Of a DNA stretch of 64,000 bases, positions 46,943 to 59,097 are shown in pieces; within the stretch, counting starts at the first letter, position 1; every line of letters starts with the position of its first letter. Below the pieces are notes generated by a model, which saw only the letters and a program-made list of their open reading frames with translations, made no database searches and was not told the DNA's origin. A program made the translations under genes and the position numbers. The DNA is from Serripes groenlandicus (taxonomy: Eukaryota; Mollusca; Bivalvia; Cardiida; Cardiidae): assembly GCA_031761405.1 (NCBI GenBank), contig JASEVX010000008.1, positions 67,233,265 to 67,297,264 on the forward strand, in the 5' to 3' direction.

Positions 46943-49900
46943 CTGAAACATAATTATGTCAATAAATTCCTAGAGGTTTGCTTAAGACATCATGCTTGAA
47001 TATATAAGAATGGTTGCAGAGAAAAAAATATGTTAGTAGTTAAACAAGGATTCCCAAGATTGCCATAACTGTGCCAATGTTGAATTTACAACATTCAATA
47101 ACTACCAAAATATCCCCAAGGTGGTTTTTTTAATAATTACAGGGAACATAATTAATAAATAATTTAAGAGTTACCCTGATGAATGCAGTGTGATCTTTTG
47201 ACACTGGTCAACATTTATAATTTAGCTTGCGGCTGTTCAAGGTAAGGATGCTAGTTGGGCATACCGAATACTCAATAAGAAAAAATGGTTGCTTTGGGCT
47301 ATTGGGCACCCTCTAATTAGCTAATATGTTGTTTATCCAAGTTTAACATACCTTAACTATCTGAACAATCGATTTTGTCTTTTGACCCTTTCCTTGTCGA
47401 TATCCTGTTTCTGCTTCTAAGGCTCTAAGAACAGCCAAGTCACTTTTGTCCTGTTTATAATGAGTGCAAACCTTTCATTAAATAAGTAGCAAATATTAAA
47501 CTACATATATCTTGGCAAAATTGATCAGGAGTGCAAATCAAACACACTTTTAAAGAGATAGCCATTTTAAAGGTCATTTGTATCTTGAAATCTTACAACA
47601 ACTTTAATAGTCAAGTTTAAATTGGTACACTGGAACGGTATGAGTTGTCATTTGTAGCTAAAAGTTCAATTTACCCCTTTTGTGATGACGCCTGGGTGCT
47701 ATTTTTTGTAACCTATCAATACGGCTTGGACACTTTAAGTAGAGGATCGCTGAAGTAAGATTCCTTTTCAATTTTCTTAAAATCAGACAAGCACTTTCAT
47801 AAAAATGGAATTTTCATTTTACCCCTTTTCTGATGCCGCCTGACTGCCATGTTTTTCAACCAATCAGTATGTTTTAAACAATTTTTGTAGAGGGACATTC
47901 AAGGAATATTTCTACCAAATTATATTTAAATCTGAGAAACTAATTTGGAGAAGAAGATTTTTAAAGTTTGGACATTTTGCCCCCTTTCTGATGCCGCAGT
48001 AACCAAAGTTCTCAATGGAATTTAAATCTTTGAACAATTTTGAAAGAGGATCATCAAAGGAACATTCATGTGATGTTATGTGGAAATTGTTCTTGCATGT
48101 CAGATGACAGACGGACGGCAGACAGAGAGTGATCTTCGGCTCAGGTGATCTTTACCCTTTCGCTCATATGACAATTCTGCAGCAGATGACTTTGGACATA
48201 TTTTGTCAAAAAATAGAAAATCTATATAATTAAATGGATATATATATATAACCTATATATAACCTATGTCTAAAAGCGGAAATTACAGAATACTGTAAAG
48301 AACAGATAAACAAACTTGTATATATATATAATAACAGTTATTAATCTCTCAAAGAGAAATCTGACGGCCATTCTAACAGCGTTGCTGGTTTTTAACAATT
48401 TCTACAATCTCAGCTCTCATCAGTTATTACTTAATATTCCTATTAAATGGAGAAACAGTCCTTAGAAACTTTAAAAACTGCACAAGTTTACTTACATGTG
48501 CCACCTTCTTTAAGCTGGATACAGCTTTAAACACAGCCTCCGCCCTCTTCATGACATCAATAAGGTTTGGGACCTTTAGGAGCATCCTGAATTCAGCCAT
48601 GATCTGTAAAATAAAAAGAGGCTCATTCTATAAACACAAGGGCAGATCTAGGTCTTCACAGTTCAACTTCTCTAAAAAATCACTTCAGGGCCTAAAAACT
48701 GTTCTATGTTACATATAACAAAAAGTCATCTTTCTAAATGCCATTGATAAAACTCTGTAACTTGTGATGAAAATAAGGTATTTTTACTTTTTCCTGATTG
48801 TTTTTGTAAAATGCACATGGAACAGTTTCGCGGTGAGACCTCGACATGTACATTGTATTACTGGCATCTTAGTGAAGGCTGTTTGTAAAATGTTTGATCA
48901 AGAGTGGGAATGAACTGCAAATAAAACAGCTTATCAGTAAAGGAAATTTGTAATAGTACACATAAAATATTTTAACAATTTGAAAGTGGACCACAACAGG
49001 AACATGTATTTGAAGTATGATTGATGTCGGTCCATTGATTTAGGAGGAGAGGTCATTTAAAGCTAAAACTTCCGTTTACCCATTTTCTGATGCCACTTTG
49101 CAGCTATCATTCTCAAACAATCGACATGACTCGAAAAAATTATATACAATGTCCCTTAGGGAATATTTCTGCTAAACTAGCTTGTAATCAGACGGGAACT
49201 TTCTTAAAAATGGAATTTTAAAGTTTTGTAATTTTGCCCCTTTTCTTATGCCGTCTTGCAGCCATGTTTTTAAACCAACAAATATGGCTTGATATGTTTT
49301 GTAGATGGTTTCTCAAGGACCATTTCTACCAAATTATCTTGGCATCAGAGAAGCAGATTCATACAATAATACTTTTAAAGTTATGGCATTGTTCTCCCTT
49401 TCTGATGCCACAACCTTTAGTTCTGTATAAAATTTATATCCTTGAACAATTTACCCCTAACATTCTGATTAAGTTTGGCTGAAATTGGTCCAGTGGATAA
49501 GAAGGAGATGTAATTTGAAACTAAAAGTTAATTAAACCACTTTTCTGATGCCACCTGTATGCTATGTCTTTCAATTAAACATTATTATTGTGTGATGGTC
49601 TTGAACAAATGTGTGAAGTATGAAGTGATTTGAATGAAGCGTATTAGAGTTAAGCTTAAAACAAAATTGTAACGTTGAGCTAACCGCAAATGTTAAATCA
49701 AAGTCCAAAAATAGCAAAACCTTAAAAAAAGTTTTTCCAAATGTTTGACCCCAAAACCCATTTGATATGTTGAAGATCTATATTTGATTTATAATGAATG
49801 ATCACAATTAGAAATCAATGTAACGAAAAAATTGTGAATTCAACTCAAATTCTCAAAATCAACCAAAAATCATGTTGTTTACCCCGCAAATTAGAAATGT

Positions 49901-52900
49901 ATTAGATGAGTGTTTTAACCCCCCAAAAAGAAGGTCACACTCAGCATCTTCAGCATTTAATGTGAAGAAAGGTATTAGATGAAGCTATATTCCAAATATG
50001 AAAGCCCTAGCACAAGAATTATGAATGAAAATGCCAACTTGCCCTATAATTTAACAGGACACCGTCGCAGATCCCGGGCCGAGTAGTAAAGTTCTCATTA
50101 TTCTTTGAACAGTCACGCTAATAAAAATCATTGTTACCCTTAGTACTTACATATATTGGCTTTTTAAAGCATGGAAACTTTTCCATTATTGGCCGGACAC
50201 TCCCAGGGGGCAGCTGTTGTATCCAATGTCTCCTGTTTGGGAATGTTGCCTTTATTAACGCCCTCATGTGTGTTATATTAGCTTCCTTTTTCTGTACGTT
50301 TTCTCCATCTCCTTGACATGGCTGTCATAGGATTTGCCATCACAAATCTCAATGTTTGTATCTGATGATTTTGTTCCAACCCTTAAAAGCTTTGGCGATG
50401 ATGTTGTATCACTGTTGACGGCTGTTGGTGCACTTCTCTTCTTATTATCCCATCGGATACGACGTATCTTTTGGGATAGGCGACCCGTAAAAAACCTCTG
50501 AAAAGTGATAAACAGATTTTTTTGTAGTCAATAGGGCTGTCTATCTTTGGATTAGTGGCTTACGATTAACGCATCACAAGATACAATAATAATACAGAAT
50601 AATGCAATCTATACCGCTATATATACACATTTCTTCACATTCATCGTTAGATGTTTCAACAATATTAAACTAAAAATGTGACAACTCACACCTTATATTT
50701 ACCCAATACATACAAATGTAACATGGGAAATAAACAGTGCCCCTAAAATGTCCCCATTTTGTCCATCCTTGGTTACAAAAGCAAAGGACTGTTATGCTGC
50801 CTGGCATAATTGATAGTGCATCAAAATTACCAGCTTTATACATGTTGAATAGCATTCCTGCTCAGTAATGTCATTCTGGTTCTCATGATTTTTTAAATTA
50901 GATAGTGCTCTTTATTACATATGTTCACAAAGTCAAGGGTCATGACTTTGCACATATTGGGCTAAACAACAAACAAAACATGCTGGTGAACCATTCAAGG
51001 ACTTTATAAGATCAGAAAGGTGGATAACTTTTTCAAAATACAAGTCAAGAGTTATGTGACTTGATCCTCTTGGCATGGTTAAAGACATAGGAAATCAAAG
51101 CCAGATATATCTATTTTTCATACAGATATGCCCTTGCACGAAAAACTTTAACCAAAATTGTAACGCCTACGACGATGACTAGGTAATTAGAATATTTCAG
51201 CTTTTCTCCAAATAGTCAAACTAAAAATCCAATATTATATACTTGGTGTTTCATAATATATTTTACCATTTCTCTGCTATATATTTCTTTTGAAATGTAA
51301 TTCACAGTTTTATCACATGACAATGCTTGTAGCCGATGTAATATACCCATTACGTATTTCTTTATATACAACGTGTGTAATATAACATGACCTAATGCTA
51401 GGAAAATGATGTCACGTCAGCGTTTTGACGTCATACGTTAGTCACTTTGGCGCCAAAACCATTAAATTTCATCTAGAAATATTGTAAATGTTAAATATGA
51501 AATGACAACTCATGTCAGATCCTATATATACAAAGGTAACACTGTGATATCAGACAGAACAAAGTTTTATTTGATATATGACACCAGCAAATTATTTTAA
51601 AAAGTGCAACTTAAAAAGTTCAATTTTACAACATGATGACCTCATTTTTGTTGAATAAAGAAATCCAGACATTTCTTTGTGATAGCGGACAGAATAAAGT
51701 TTTATTCAATATATGACACCGAAAAATTATCTTAAAAAGTTTAACCCAAAAAAGTTTAACCCACACTGCTTAAGCATTTTGACTATTATGTACACTTGCA
51801 TCTTGCTAATTTTCTCACACTAAGTATATATTTCCGGCTTTGATCATCCTACTGACAGATGAATAACTCTCATATTACAGTTTACAAACTTCTGTGCGCT
51901 GCTCTTTGGACAGCACCTTCTTTAAAATAAGCCTTTTTTTAGACGACTTTGTTAATGATATCACATTGTCAACTTTTTCGCCTATTGTTAACATATTCAC
52001 ATAATTTTTTTTATCTCTATTGGAATTGTATAAGACATGACTATATATATATATTACAAGACATGACTATGATATATATATATTACATGCAAGATTTATA
52101 ATATTAATTTAGTTTGTTATGGCAACAATTATTATGAAACATCATTATGTACAATTAGAATTTATTTACCCATGGATGAGTTCCATCACGCTCGATGGAC
52201 GGATATGCTGCATACATCTTCCTACCGATATCTCGGTAATCCCCCGAGCTGTTGTCTATACCGATTCTAGGCAAGACTGAAATTAAATGATACGCGCTTT
52301 CCTGGATTAGCTTTGACCAAACCTGGTGGCTTTCGTTTGCTGCGAGCTTCACTCGTACATATTCTGAAAAGGTCGGCAGCTGCAGCTTGTTTGATGGTTT
52401 GAGTATACTAGCTGGAGCTGATTCAGCATGTTGTATTATCCCATGACATTCCTGTGATGAATCTGAAAAAGCACAACCATTTTAAAAATGTTTCTGTTCT
52501 ACCATATAGGCAGACATAGTTTGCAGCAATTCTTGTCTACAAAATCTTACTATGTTAACTTCTTTAATTGATGCTTTTAACATTTTCCCACTTACAAAAA
52601 AGCTGCAGAATATAACCTTTAACCCTTTCCCTCATACAGCAATTCTGCAGCAGACAACTTTGAATGTATTTTGTCAAAAAATAGAAAATCTTCATAATTG
52701 AATGGATAACCTATGACAAAAAGTGGAAAACATTGTGGCAAAAGGAGAAATTGCACGTTTTGTGCAATTTCTTCTTTTGTCACTATGTTTTAAAAAAGCC
52801 GTCTGCTGCAGAGGCGTCAGAAAGCGTCTGTATGAGGGAAAGGGTTAAAGAAGAGGGCCAAGATGGCCCTAAATCGATCATCTGAGTGATAGTAAATAGC

Positions 52901-55521
52901 AGCAAATATTTAACTGCAAATATCTGGGAAAATTTTATCAGGAGTGCAAATTAAACTGCAAGGAGTGGACTGTTAAAGAAATAGCTATCAGTGAAGGCCA
53001 TTTGTATTTTGAAATCCAACAAGAACTGCAGATGGTCAATCAAGGAACATTTCTACCAAATTATCTTGGAATCGGACAAGCAGATTATGTGGGTAAAGGA
53101 TTTTAAACTTTGGGTATTTTTCTTAATTTATTATGCCATAGCAACCACAGTTCTAAACAGAATGTAAGTCTTTGGACACTTTTGAAAGAGAACCAGCAAA
53201 GGAACATTCCTATTAAGTTAAGTTGAAATTGGTCCAGTGGAATGGTAGGAGTTGTCATTGTAGCTATAAGTTAAATTCTTCTCTTTTCTGATGATGCATG
53301 GTTACTATGATTTTGTAACCAATCAATACGGCTTGACAAAATTAAGTAAAGGATCACTGAAGTAAGATACTTATTAAATTTTCTTAAAATCAGACAAGCA
53401 CTTTTATAAAAATGGAATTTCAAATTTTGTCATTTTGCCCCTTTCTTGATGCCGCCTGACTGCCATGTTTTTCAGCCAATCAGTATGGCTTTAACAACTT
53501 TTGTAAAGGGTTACCCAAGGAACATTTCTATCAAATTATATTGGAATCTGTCAAGCAGATTCAGAGAACTTTTTTAAAGATTTTAAGATTTAAAGACATT
53601 TTGCCCCCTTTCTGATGCCGCAGCAATCAAAGTTCTCAAAGGAATTTAAATCTTTGAACAATTTGAAAGAGGACCACCAAAATAACATTTCTATGAAGTT
53701 AAGATGAAATTAGTCCAGTGGAATGGTAGGAGTTGTCATTTGTAGCTATAAGTTCAATTTACCCCTTTTGTGATGACGCCTGTTTTTTATGATTGTGTAA
53801 TCAATGACTGACTGCCATGTTTTTCAACCAATCGGTATGGCTCGAACAATGTTTGTAGAGGGTCACCTAAGGAACATTTCTACCAAATCATGTTGGAATC
53901 TGACAAACAGATTCAGAGGGAGCAGATTCAGAGGAGAAGATTTTTAAAGTTTGGACATTTTGCCCACTTTCTGATGCTGCAGCAACCAAAGTTCTCAATG
54001 GAATTTAAATCATCAACAATTTTGAAAGAGGACCACCAAAGGGACATTCCTGTGAAGCTTAGTTGAAATTTGTCCTGTGGTTTAGGCGGAGATGTTGTTT
54101 AAAGCTAAAAGTTAACGACAGACGACGGCTCAGGTGTTCTTAAAAGCATGGAATATCTCTAATATGAAGGTAAAGTTATTGAATAGAGTTGAAAGCATTG
54201 TGACAAAAGGAGAAATTGAAATGTGCCAATCTTTTGCAATGTCTGTTATAATCTCACTTTTCCGAAAGAAAACAAGCTAGTTTAAAATCTTACCATCAAC
54301 CTCAATGGCTCTACTTTGTTCTTCGGCCTGAATGTTGACTGTAATAACAGTCCCTTCCCACTGTTGGTGGCCGGCTAAGACCATGATGACATCATCTTTG
54401 GAGAGCATGGCAAGTACATCATCATCTTCAACTTCTGTCCCATCAACTTCTAACACTGCCCTTGTGTCACCCGTCAGAGCAAGTTTATCTACAGCTTAAC
54501 ACAAAGATTTTTTTCAATTTAATAACAATTTGAAAGAGGACCACCAAAAAAACATTTCTGTGATATTTGGTTTATATCGGTTCTATATATATATGGTTTA
54601 GGAGGAGATACTTTTTCAAGCTTAAAGTTAATTTTCCCCCCTTTTAATTCTGCCTGGCTATCTTTTTAAACCAATCAATATGACATGAAAACTTATGTAA
54701 AGGGTCACTGAAGGAACATTTCTGCTAATAATCTTGAAATAAGATCAAGAATGGATTTAATAGTTTTGTCATTTTGCCCATTTTTCTGATACAGCCTGGC
54801 CGCAATGTTTTTCAACCAATAAATATGGCTTAAACAATTGTTGTAGAAGGTCAGATAACCCTAACCCTAACCCTAACTCAAGATACATTTCTACCAAATT
54901 ATCTTATTTAATGGAGCAGAATCTTAAAGTTTGGGCAATTTCCCCCTTTTCTGAAGTCGCAGCAACCAAAGTTTTCCATATAATTCAAATCTTTGAACTA
55001 TTTTAAAAGATGACCATCAAGGGAACATTCCTTTCTGTTTAAAGCTTAAAAGTTAACGATGACAAACAGACAATGTTCAGAATAGATAACCTTCAGCCTT
55101 CGGCTCAGGTGATCTCACAAACAAATATCATAATGCAGAAGTATAAATATAATGAATTCAAATTTTGAACAGACGTAACTTGCACATGTATACATTTATC
55201 GGTCCAAACCAAGTAGATAGGTATATAGTGAATCGATGTACAAGTTTCAGGGTCTAACTGTTTTTCAACAAAGTGGCAACTTTTGTAGGCTTAAATTTAC
55301 ATGCCTGAAACAATAACAAATTTAGGCAATCTGGGTATAACCAATGATTGAACTCTGGCAGACTACCCATCACATAGACGTTCACAGTCTTCAGTTTATG
55401 TTGAATTGTGCTAAAATAAAGTGATCTTACCTTTTTTTAATAGCTCTTCCAATGACTGCGCCACAACAATTTTCTTGGATTCCCTTGTATGGTTCCATAT
55501 TTTATATAGTCTGGCTGACAT
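46625..55521 (-). CDS. Seven-exon gene: CIDE-N-domain protein of an uncharacterised SAMD3-like family (one frameshift in exon 4)
   Basis: I assembled this from splice sites and phases; no single ORF shows it. Exons (gene order): 55521-55431, 54494-54294, 52462-52170, 50497-50151, 48603-48496, 47450-47352, 46942-46625. Every intron is GT-AG and phases match (1,1,0,0,0,0) apart from one base missing in exon 4. The coding length is then about 485 codons. Residues 1-75 resemble a CIDE-N/CAD domain, the helical assembly module of DFF40/DFF45 and CIDE proteins: basic start, SLEELLKK, and DGTEVEDDDVLAML followed by DDVIMVL. The middle has a YPS...PW...LSQKIRRIRW signature and, after the frameshift, TFPNRRHWI...FPCFKKPIY, a pattern I associate with SAMD3-like uncharacterised animal proteins. 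ATG is preceded in frame by TAA 9 bases upstream. Function unknown; a gene or recent pseudogene. Confidence 0.75.
47352..47450 (-). CDS. CIDE-N gene, exon 6
   Basis: Acceptor ATTATAAACAG|GAC; donor GTTAAG|GTATGTTA. Encodes 33 codons in phase 0, Lys/Gln-rich near its end (GYRQGKGQKTKS). Confidence 0.7.
47680..48150 (+). repeat. Interspersed repeat in intron 5 of the CIDE-N gene
   Basis: It has CATGTTTTTCAACCAATCAG, AAGGAATATTTCTACCAAAT, GAGGATCATCAAAGGAACAT and the end TTCGGCTCAGGTGATCTTTA. Same family as 52,849-54,140. A MITE left-half fragment follows at once. Confidence 0.7.
48152..48245 (+). mobile_element. MITE left-half fragment (intron 5)
   Basis: TACCCTTTCGCTCATATGAC, CTGCAGCAGATGACTTTG and TTTTGTCAAAAAATAGAAAA match the left half of the copy at 52,619. 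Confidence 0.65.
48496..48603 (-). CDS. CIDE-N gene, exon 5
   Basis: Acceptor TTTATTTTACAG|ATC; donor GCACAT|GTAAGTAA. Encodes 36 codons in phase 0 (EFRMLLKVPNLIDVMKRAEA region), predicted helical. Confidence 0.7.
48960..49570 (+). repeat. Interspersed repeat copies in intron 4
   Basis: Three diverged segments each have TTTCTGATGCCAC or TTTCTTATGCCGTC followed by ATGTTTTTAAACCAACAAAT-like words and AGGACCATTTCTACCAAATT. Same class as the neighbouring introns. Confidence 0.6.
50151..50497 (-). CDS. CIDE-N gene, exon 4 with a one-base frameshift
   Basis: Acceptor CACTTTTCAG|AGG; donor CCAATATAT|GTAAGTAC. The first frame runs about 66 codons (basic RRIRWDNKKR, then SYDSHVKEME). The family pattern then continues in another frame (QKKEANITHMRALIKATFPN onward) to the donor. 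The shift lies at about 50,290-50,300 near an AAAA run. With one base added the exon length fits the neighbouring phases, so a missing base is likely. Confidence 0.7.
51308..51494. mobile_element. Dispersed non-coding element, short (internally deleted) version, intron 3
   Basis: TTTATCACATGACAATGCTT, TATTACGTATTTCTT-type, ATGTCACGTCAGCG and AAATTTCATCTAGAAA match the two ends of the 10,825-11,515 element, here brought close together. Confidence 0.65.
52170..52462 (-). CDS. CIDE-N gene, exon 3
   Basis: Acceptor GCTTTTTCAG|ATTCATCA; donor CATCCATGG|GTAAATAA. It encodes about 98 residues. The C-terminal part, IGRKMYAAYPSIERDGTHPW, begins the YP...PW...LS motif completed in exon 4. Confidence 0.75.
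52619..52848 (+). mobile_element. MITE reference copy with TTAA at both ends (intron 2)
   Basis: The best-preserved full-length copy (230 bp). Left TTAACCCTTTCCCTCATACA; right TGTATGAGGGAAAGGGTTAA, a perfect inverted repeat over these 20 bp. Inside are CTGCAGCAGAC, ACATTGTGGCAAAAGGAG, palindrome AAATTGCACGTTTTGTGCAA, and GTCTGCTGCAGAGGCGTCAG. TTAA target plus CCCTTT termini suggest mobilisation by a piggyBac-type transposase. Confidence 0.9.
52849..54140 (+). repeat. Interspersed repeat with internal duplications (intron 2)
   Basis: It starts AGAGGGCCAAGATGGCCCTA and ends CGACGGCTCAGGTGTTCTT. Segments of about 360-400 bp recur about three times (CATGTTTTTCAACCAATCGG, GGAACATTTCTACCAAATTA, TTTGCCCCCTTTCTGATGCC). 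Non-coding. Confidence 0.75.
54170..54245 (+). mobile_element. MITE core fragment (intron 2)
   Basis: GAATAGAGTTGAAAGCATTG and TGACAAAAGGAGAAATTG match the middle of the family. It lies about 50 bp from the exon 2 donor. Confidence 0.5.
54294..54494 (-). CDS. CIDE-N gene, exon 2
   Basis: Acceptor TGTTAAG|CTGTAG; a second AG six bases on would remove two codons and stays in frame. Donor GTTGATG|GTAAGATT. Encodes the second half of CIDE-N, with the acidic DGTEVEDDDV stretch and the IMVLAG strand. Confidence 0.8.
54525..55110 (+). repeat. Interspersed repeat in intron 1, with a telomere-like insert
   Basis: AACAATTTGAAAGAGGACCA at the start, CAACCAATAAATATGGCTTA inside, and the end TTCGGCTCAGGTGATCTCAC. 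A (CCCTAA)n run at about 54,856-54,877 interrupts the family sequence. Confidence 0.65.
54856..54877. repeat. Interstitial telomere-type repeat
   Basis: TAACCC units repeat about 3.5 times, matching the TTAGGG telomere motif used by molluscs and vertebrates. The surrounding interspersed-repeat copies lack it. Confidence 0.7.
55431..55521 (-). CDS. CIDE-N gene, exon 1
   Basis: Encodes 30 codons plus one base. The start ATG follows TAAGAAAAG, which contains an in-frame stop. Donor AAAAAAAG|GTAAGATC. The encoded WNHTRESKK...VAQSLEELLKK is the first half of a CIDE-N domain. Confidence 0.75.
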
Positions 55522-55559
55522 CTTTTCTTAGTACACAGAATTACAGGTACTAAAATATT

Positions 55560-56123
55560 CATTTAAATTTATGACTTCAAAGAAACTGATGCCTTGGATT
55601 TTAATTAATAAATCAAATTAAAAATATTGAAATCAGTACTGTACAGCAAGAGCATGATTATTCAATTCAGTAAATAAAACATGTGCTCCAGAAATTTTGA
55701 AATCTCAAATTCGCAGCCCCCCCCCCCCCCCCCCCCGTCTCAGTTGTAGTGGTAATGACGATCTTTGTACACATTTCAATTCCCCAAACAAAAACCTTCA
55801 ATACATAAATTCAATCAGTAAAGTAACCATTTACTGACGTAGGCAATTCAAAGCTATTGCAGACAGTGCAGATTAAGATGAGGCAACACACATTTTGGAT
55901 GCATATAAGTGGGAAAAAGATTTCTTTGAGTTGATATTTCCCATAATATCTGTTACCATTTTAAATGGTAATATTTCTATTTTGATGTTTATAACAACTG
56001 GTAAAAAAAATGTTACTACTCATTTTATAGGTTAATGCATCTATATGGGAAAATTAAGAACTCATGTATTTTCTTATTCTGGTATTTATGTCTAGATATT
56101 TGTGTTCTAGATTACGATTTAGA
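55560..56123. other. Upstream region of the CIDE-N gene, with a 20-base C run
   Basis: No upstream exon was found. An uninterrupted C20 tract (55,717-55,736; G20 on the coding strand of the gene) lies about 200 bp upstream of the start codon. No convincing TATA box was placed. Confidence 0.5.
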
Positions 56124-58813
56124 TGCCCCTTTTGACCTCACAGTATGTTCGTACACAGCAGTAGTGAATCCCTCTTTATTTTTTGTTCATATGTAACATT
56201 GAGTTACACTTATACTAGATCGTCAACTACAATCAAAACAACTTTATAGCCCCCTTTGACCTCACAGTATGTTCAGTAAAGCGAACACACGTCTTCCATA
56301 CTGCGTTGATAAACTTCACATCGGAGGATGACAAAAACAATCTGAAGACCTTCCTTTAAAACAATGATTTGCTTATTCATGCTAGCAGTAGTGAATCCGT
56401 CTTTATTTTTTGTTCATATGTAACATTGAGTTACACTTATAATAGATCGTCAACTACAATCAAAACAACTTTATAGCCCCCTTTGACCTCACAGTATGTT
56501 CAGTAAAGCGAACACACGTCTTCTATACTGCGTTGATAAACTCCACATTGGAGGATGACAAAAACAATCTGAAGACCTTCCTTTAAAACAATCATTTGCT
56601 TATTCATGCTAGCAGTAGTGAATCTGTCTTTATTTTTTGCTCATATGTAACATTGAATTACACTTATAATAGATCGTCAATTACAATCAAAACAACTTTA
56701 TAGCCCCCTTTGACCTCACAGTTTGTTCAGTAAAGCGAACACACGTCTTCCATACTGCGTTGATAAACTTCACATCGGAGGATGACAAAAACAATCTGAA
56801 GACCTTCCTTTAAAACAATCATTTGCTTATTCATGCTCGCAGTAGTGAATCTGTCTTAATTTTGTGTTCATATGTAACATTGAGTTACACTTATAATAGA
56901 TTGTCAACTACAATCAAAACAACTTTATAGCCCCCTTTGACCTCACAGTATGTTCAGTAAAGCGAACACACGTCTTCTATACTGCGTTGATAAACTCCAC
57001 ATTGGAGGATGACAAAAACAATCTGAAGACCTTCCTTTAAAACAATGATTTGCTTATTCATGCTAGCAGTAGTGAATCCGTTTTTTTTTTTGTTCATATG
57101 TAACATTGAGTTACACTTATAATAGATCGTCAACTACAATCCAAACAACTTTATAGCCCCATTTGACCTCACAGGATGTTCAGTAAAGCGAACACACGTC
57201 TTCTATACTGCGTTGATAAACTCCACATTGGAGGATGACAAAAACAATCTGAAGACCTAGCTTCCTTTAAAACAATCATTTGCTTATTCATGCTAGCAGT
57301 AGTGAATCCCTCTTTATGTTTTGTTCATGTTTAATTGAGATACACTTATAATAGATCGTCAACGACAATCAAAACAACTTTATAGCCCCCTTTGACCTCA
57401 CAGTATGTTCATTAAAACGAACACATGTCTTCTATACTGCGACGTTGATAAACTTCACATCGGAGGATGACAAAAACAATCTGAAGACCTTCCTTTAAAA
57501 CAATCGTTTGCTTATTCATGCTAGCAGTAGTGAATCCCTCTTTATGTTTTGTTCATATGTAACATTGAGATACACTTATAATATATCGTCAATGACAATC
57601 AAAATAACTTTATAGCCCCGTTTGACCTCACAGTATGTAACAAACAGTAAAGCGAACACACGTCTTCTATACTGCGTTGATAAACTTCAGATGGGAGGAT
57701 GACAAAAACAATCTGAAGACCTAGCTTCCTTTAAAACAATCATTTGCTTATTCATGCTAGCAGTAGTGAATCCCTCTTTATGTTTTGTTCATGCGTAATT
57801 GAGATACACTTATAATAGATCATCAAAACAACTTTATAGCCCCTTTTGTCCTCACAGTATGTTCAGTAAAATGAACACACATCTTCTATACTGCAATCAT
57901 AAACTTCGCATCGGAGGATGACAAAAACAATCTGAAGACCTTCCTTTAAAACAATCGTTTGCTTATTCATGCTAGCAGTAGTGAATCCCTCTTTATGTTT
58001 TGTTCATATGTAACATTGAGTTACACTTATAATAGAGCGTCAACAACAATCAAAACAACTTTATAGCCCCTTTTGACCTCAAAGTATGTTCAGTAAAGCG
58101 AAAACACGTCTTCTATACTGCGTTTATAAACTTCAGATGGGAGGATGACAAAAAAAATCTGAAGACCTTTCTTTAAAACAATCATTTGCTTATTCATGCT
58201 AACAGTAGTGAATCCCTCTTTATTTTTTGTTCATGTGTAACATTGAGATCCACTTATAATAGATCGTCAACGACAATCAAAATAACTTTATAGCCCGTTA
58301 TGACCTCACAGTATGTTCAGTAAAAAGAACACACTTCTTCTATACTGCGTTGATAAACTTCACATCGGAGGATGACAAAAACAATATGAAGACCTTCCTT
58401 AATTTAAAGCAATCATTTGCTTATTCGTGCACAGGCGTCTGAATTTATATTACAGCAAAAAATGCGAAATATCACACAATACCTCGTTTAATACTAAAGA
58501 AGTCTCCCTATATTGTCTTTACGCATCATAATGATCGTAATGGAAATTTGGGGAATCCCGCACGTGTTACTATAATTAGCCCCTCTATACGTCCATATAG
58601 TGTAATAATAATGACAAGGTGTGCAACGGCATTTTACCCCCTTGCTCGATTCGGGCAATAATTTTCGCAGAAAAACGTCAAAAACGACCTGGTCCCAGGT
58701 AGAAACAGGTTCACAAATGATTTTTTCTCATAATCCAACACATAAATATTTGCCAACCGACCAATACGCCGGCGATTTTAAGCTTAATGTTCATTATATT
58801 TAGAAATTTGTAG

Positions 58814-59087
58814 TTGTCCTGACCGCCATGCGCTGACGTCACAATTTGCAACATTCCGCAGTGACAGATTAATCAAACAACGATTTAAAACATGGTCTAA
58901 AAAATATTGTTTATACTTCTTTCGAAAACGTTCAACTAAATACCGTATTTTTGGAAGAAAAATTATTAAATGCCAACCTCAACTAACATTGCTCAAGTAC
59001 AATATTCTAAAAAAGCGCGCCATTTCGCGTTAAATATACGCGGAGGAACGTGATTATTGTGACGTCAGCGCATGGCGGTCAGGACAA
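58814..59087. mobile_element. Nested small inverted-repeat element
   Basis: Perfect 32-bp arms at 58,814-58,845 and 59,056-59,087 (beginning TTGTCCTGACCGCCATGCGC and including TGACGTCA) enclose about 210 bp without coding potential. It lies inside the larger element and may be an independent MITE. Confidence 0.7.
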
Positions 59088-59097
59088 ATACACATTT

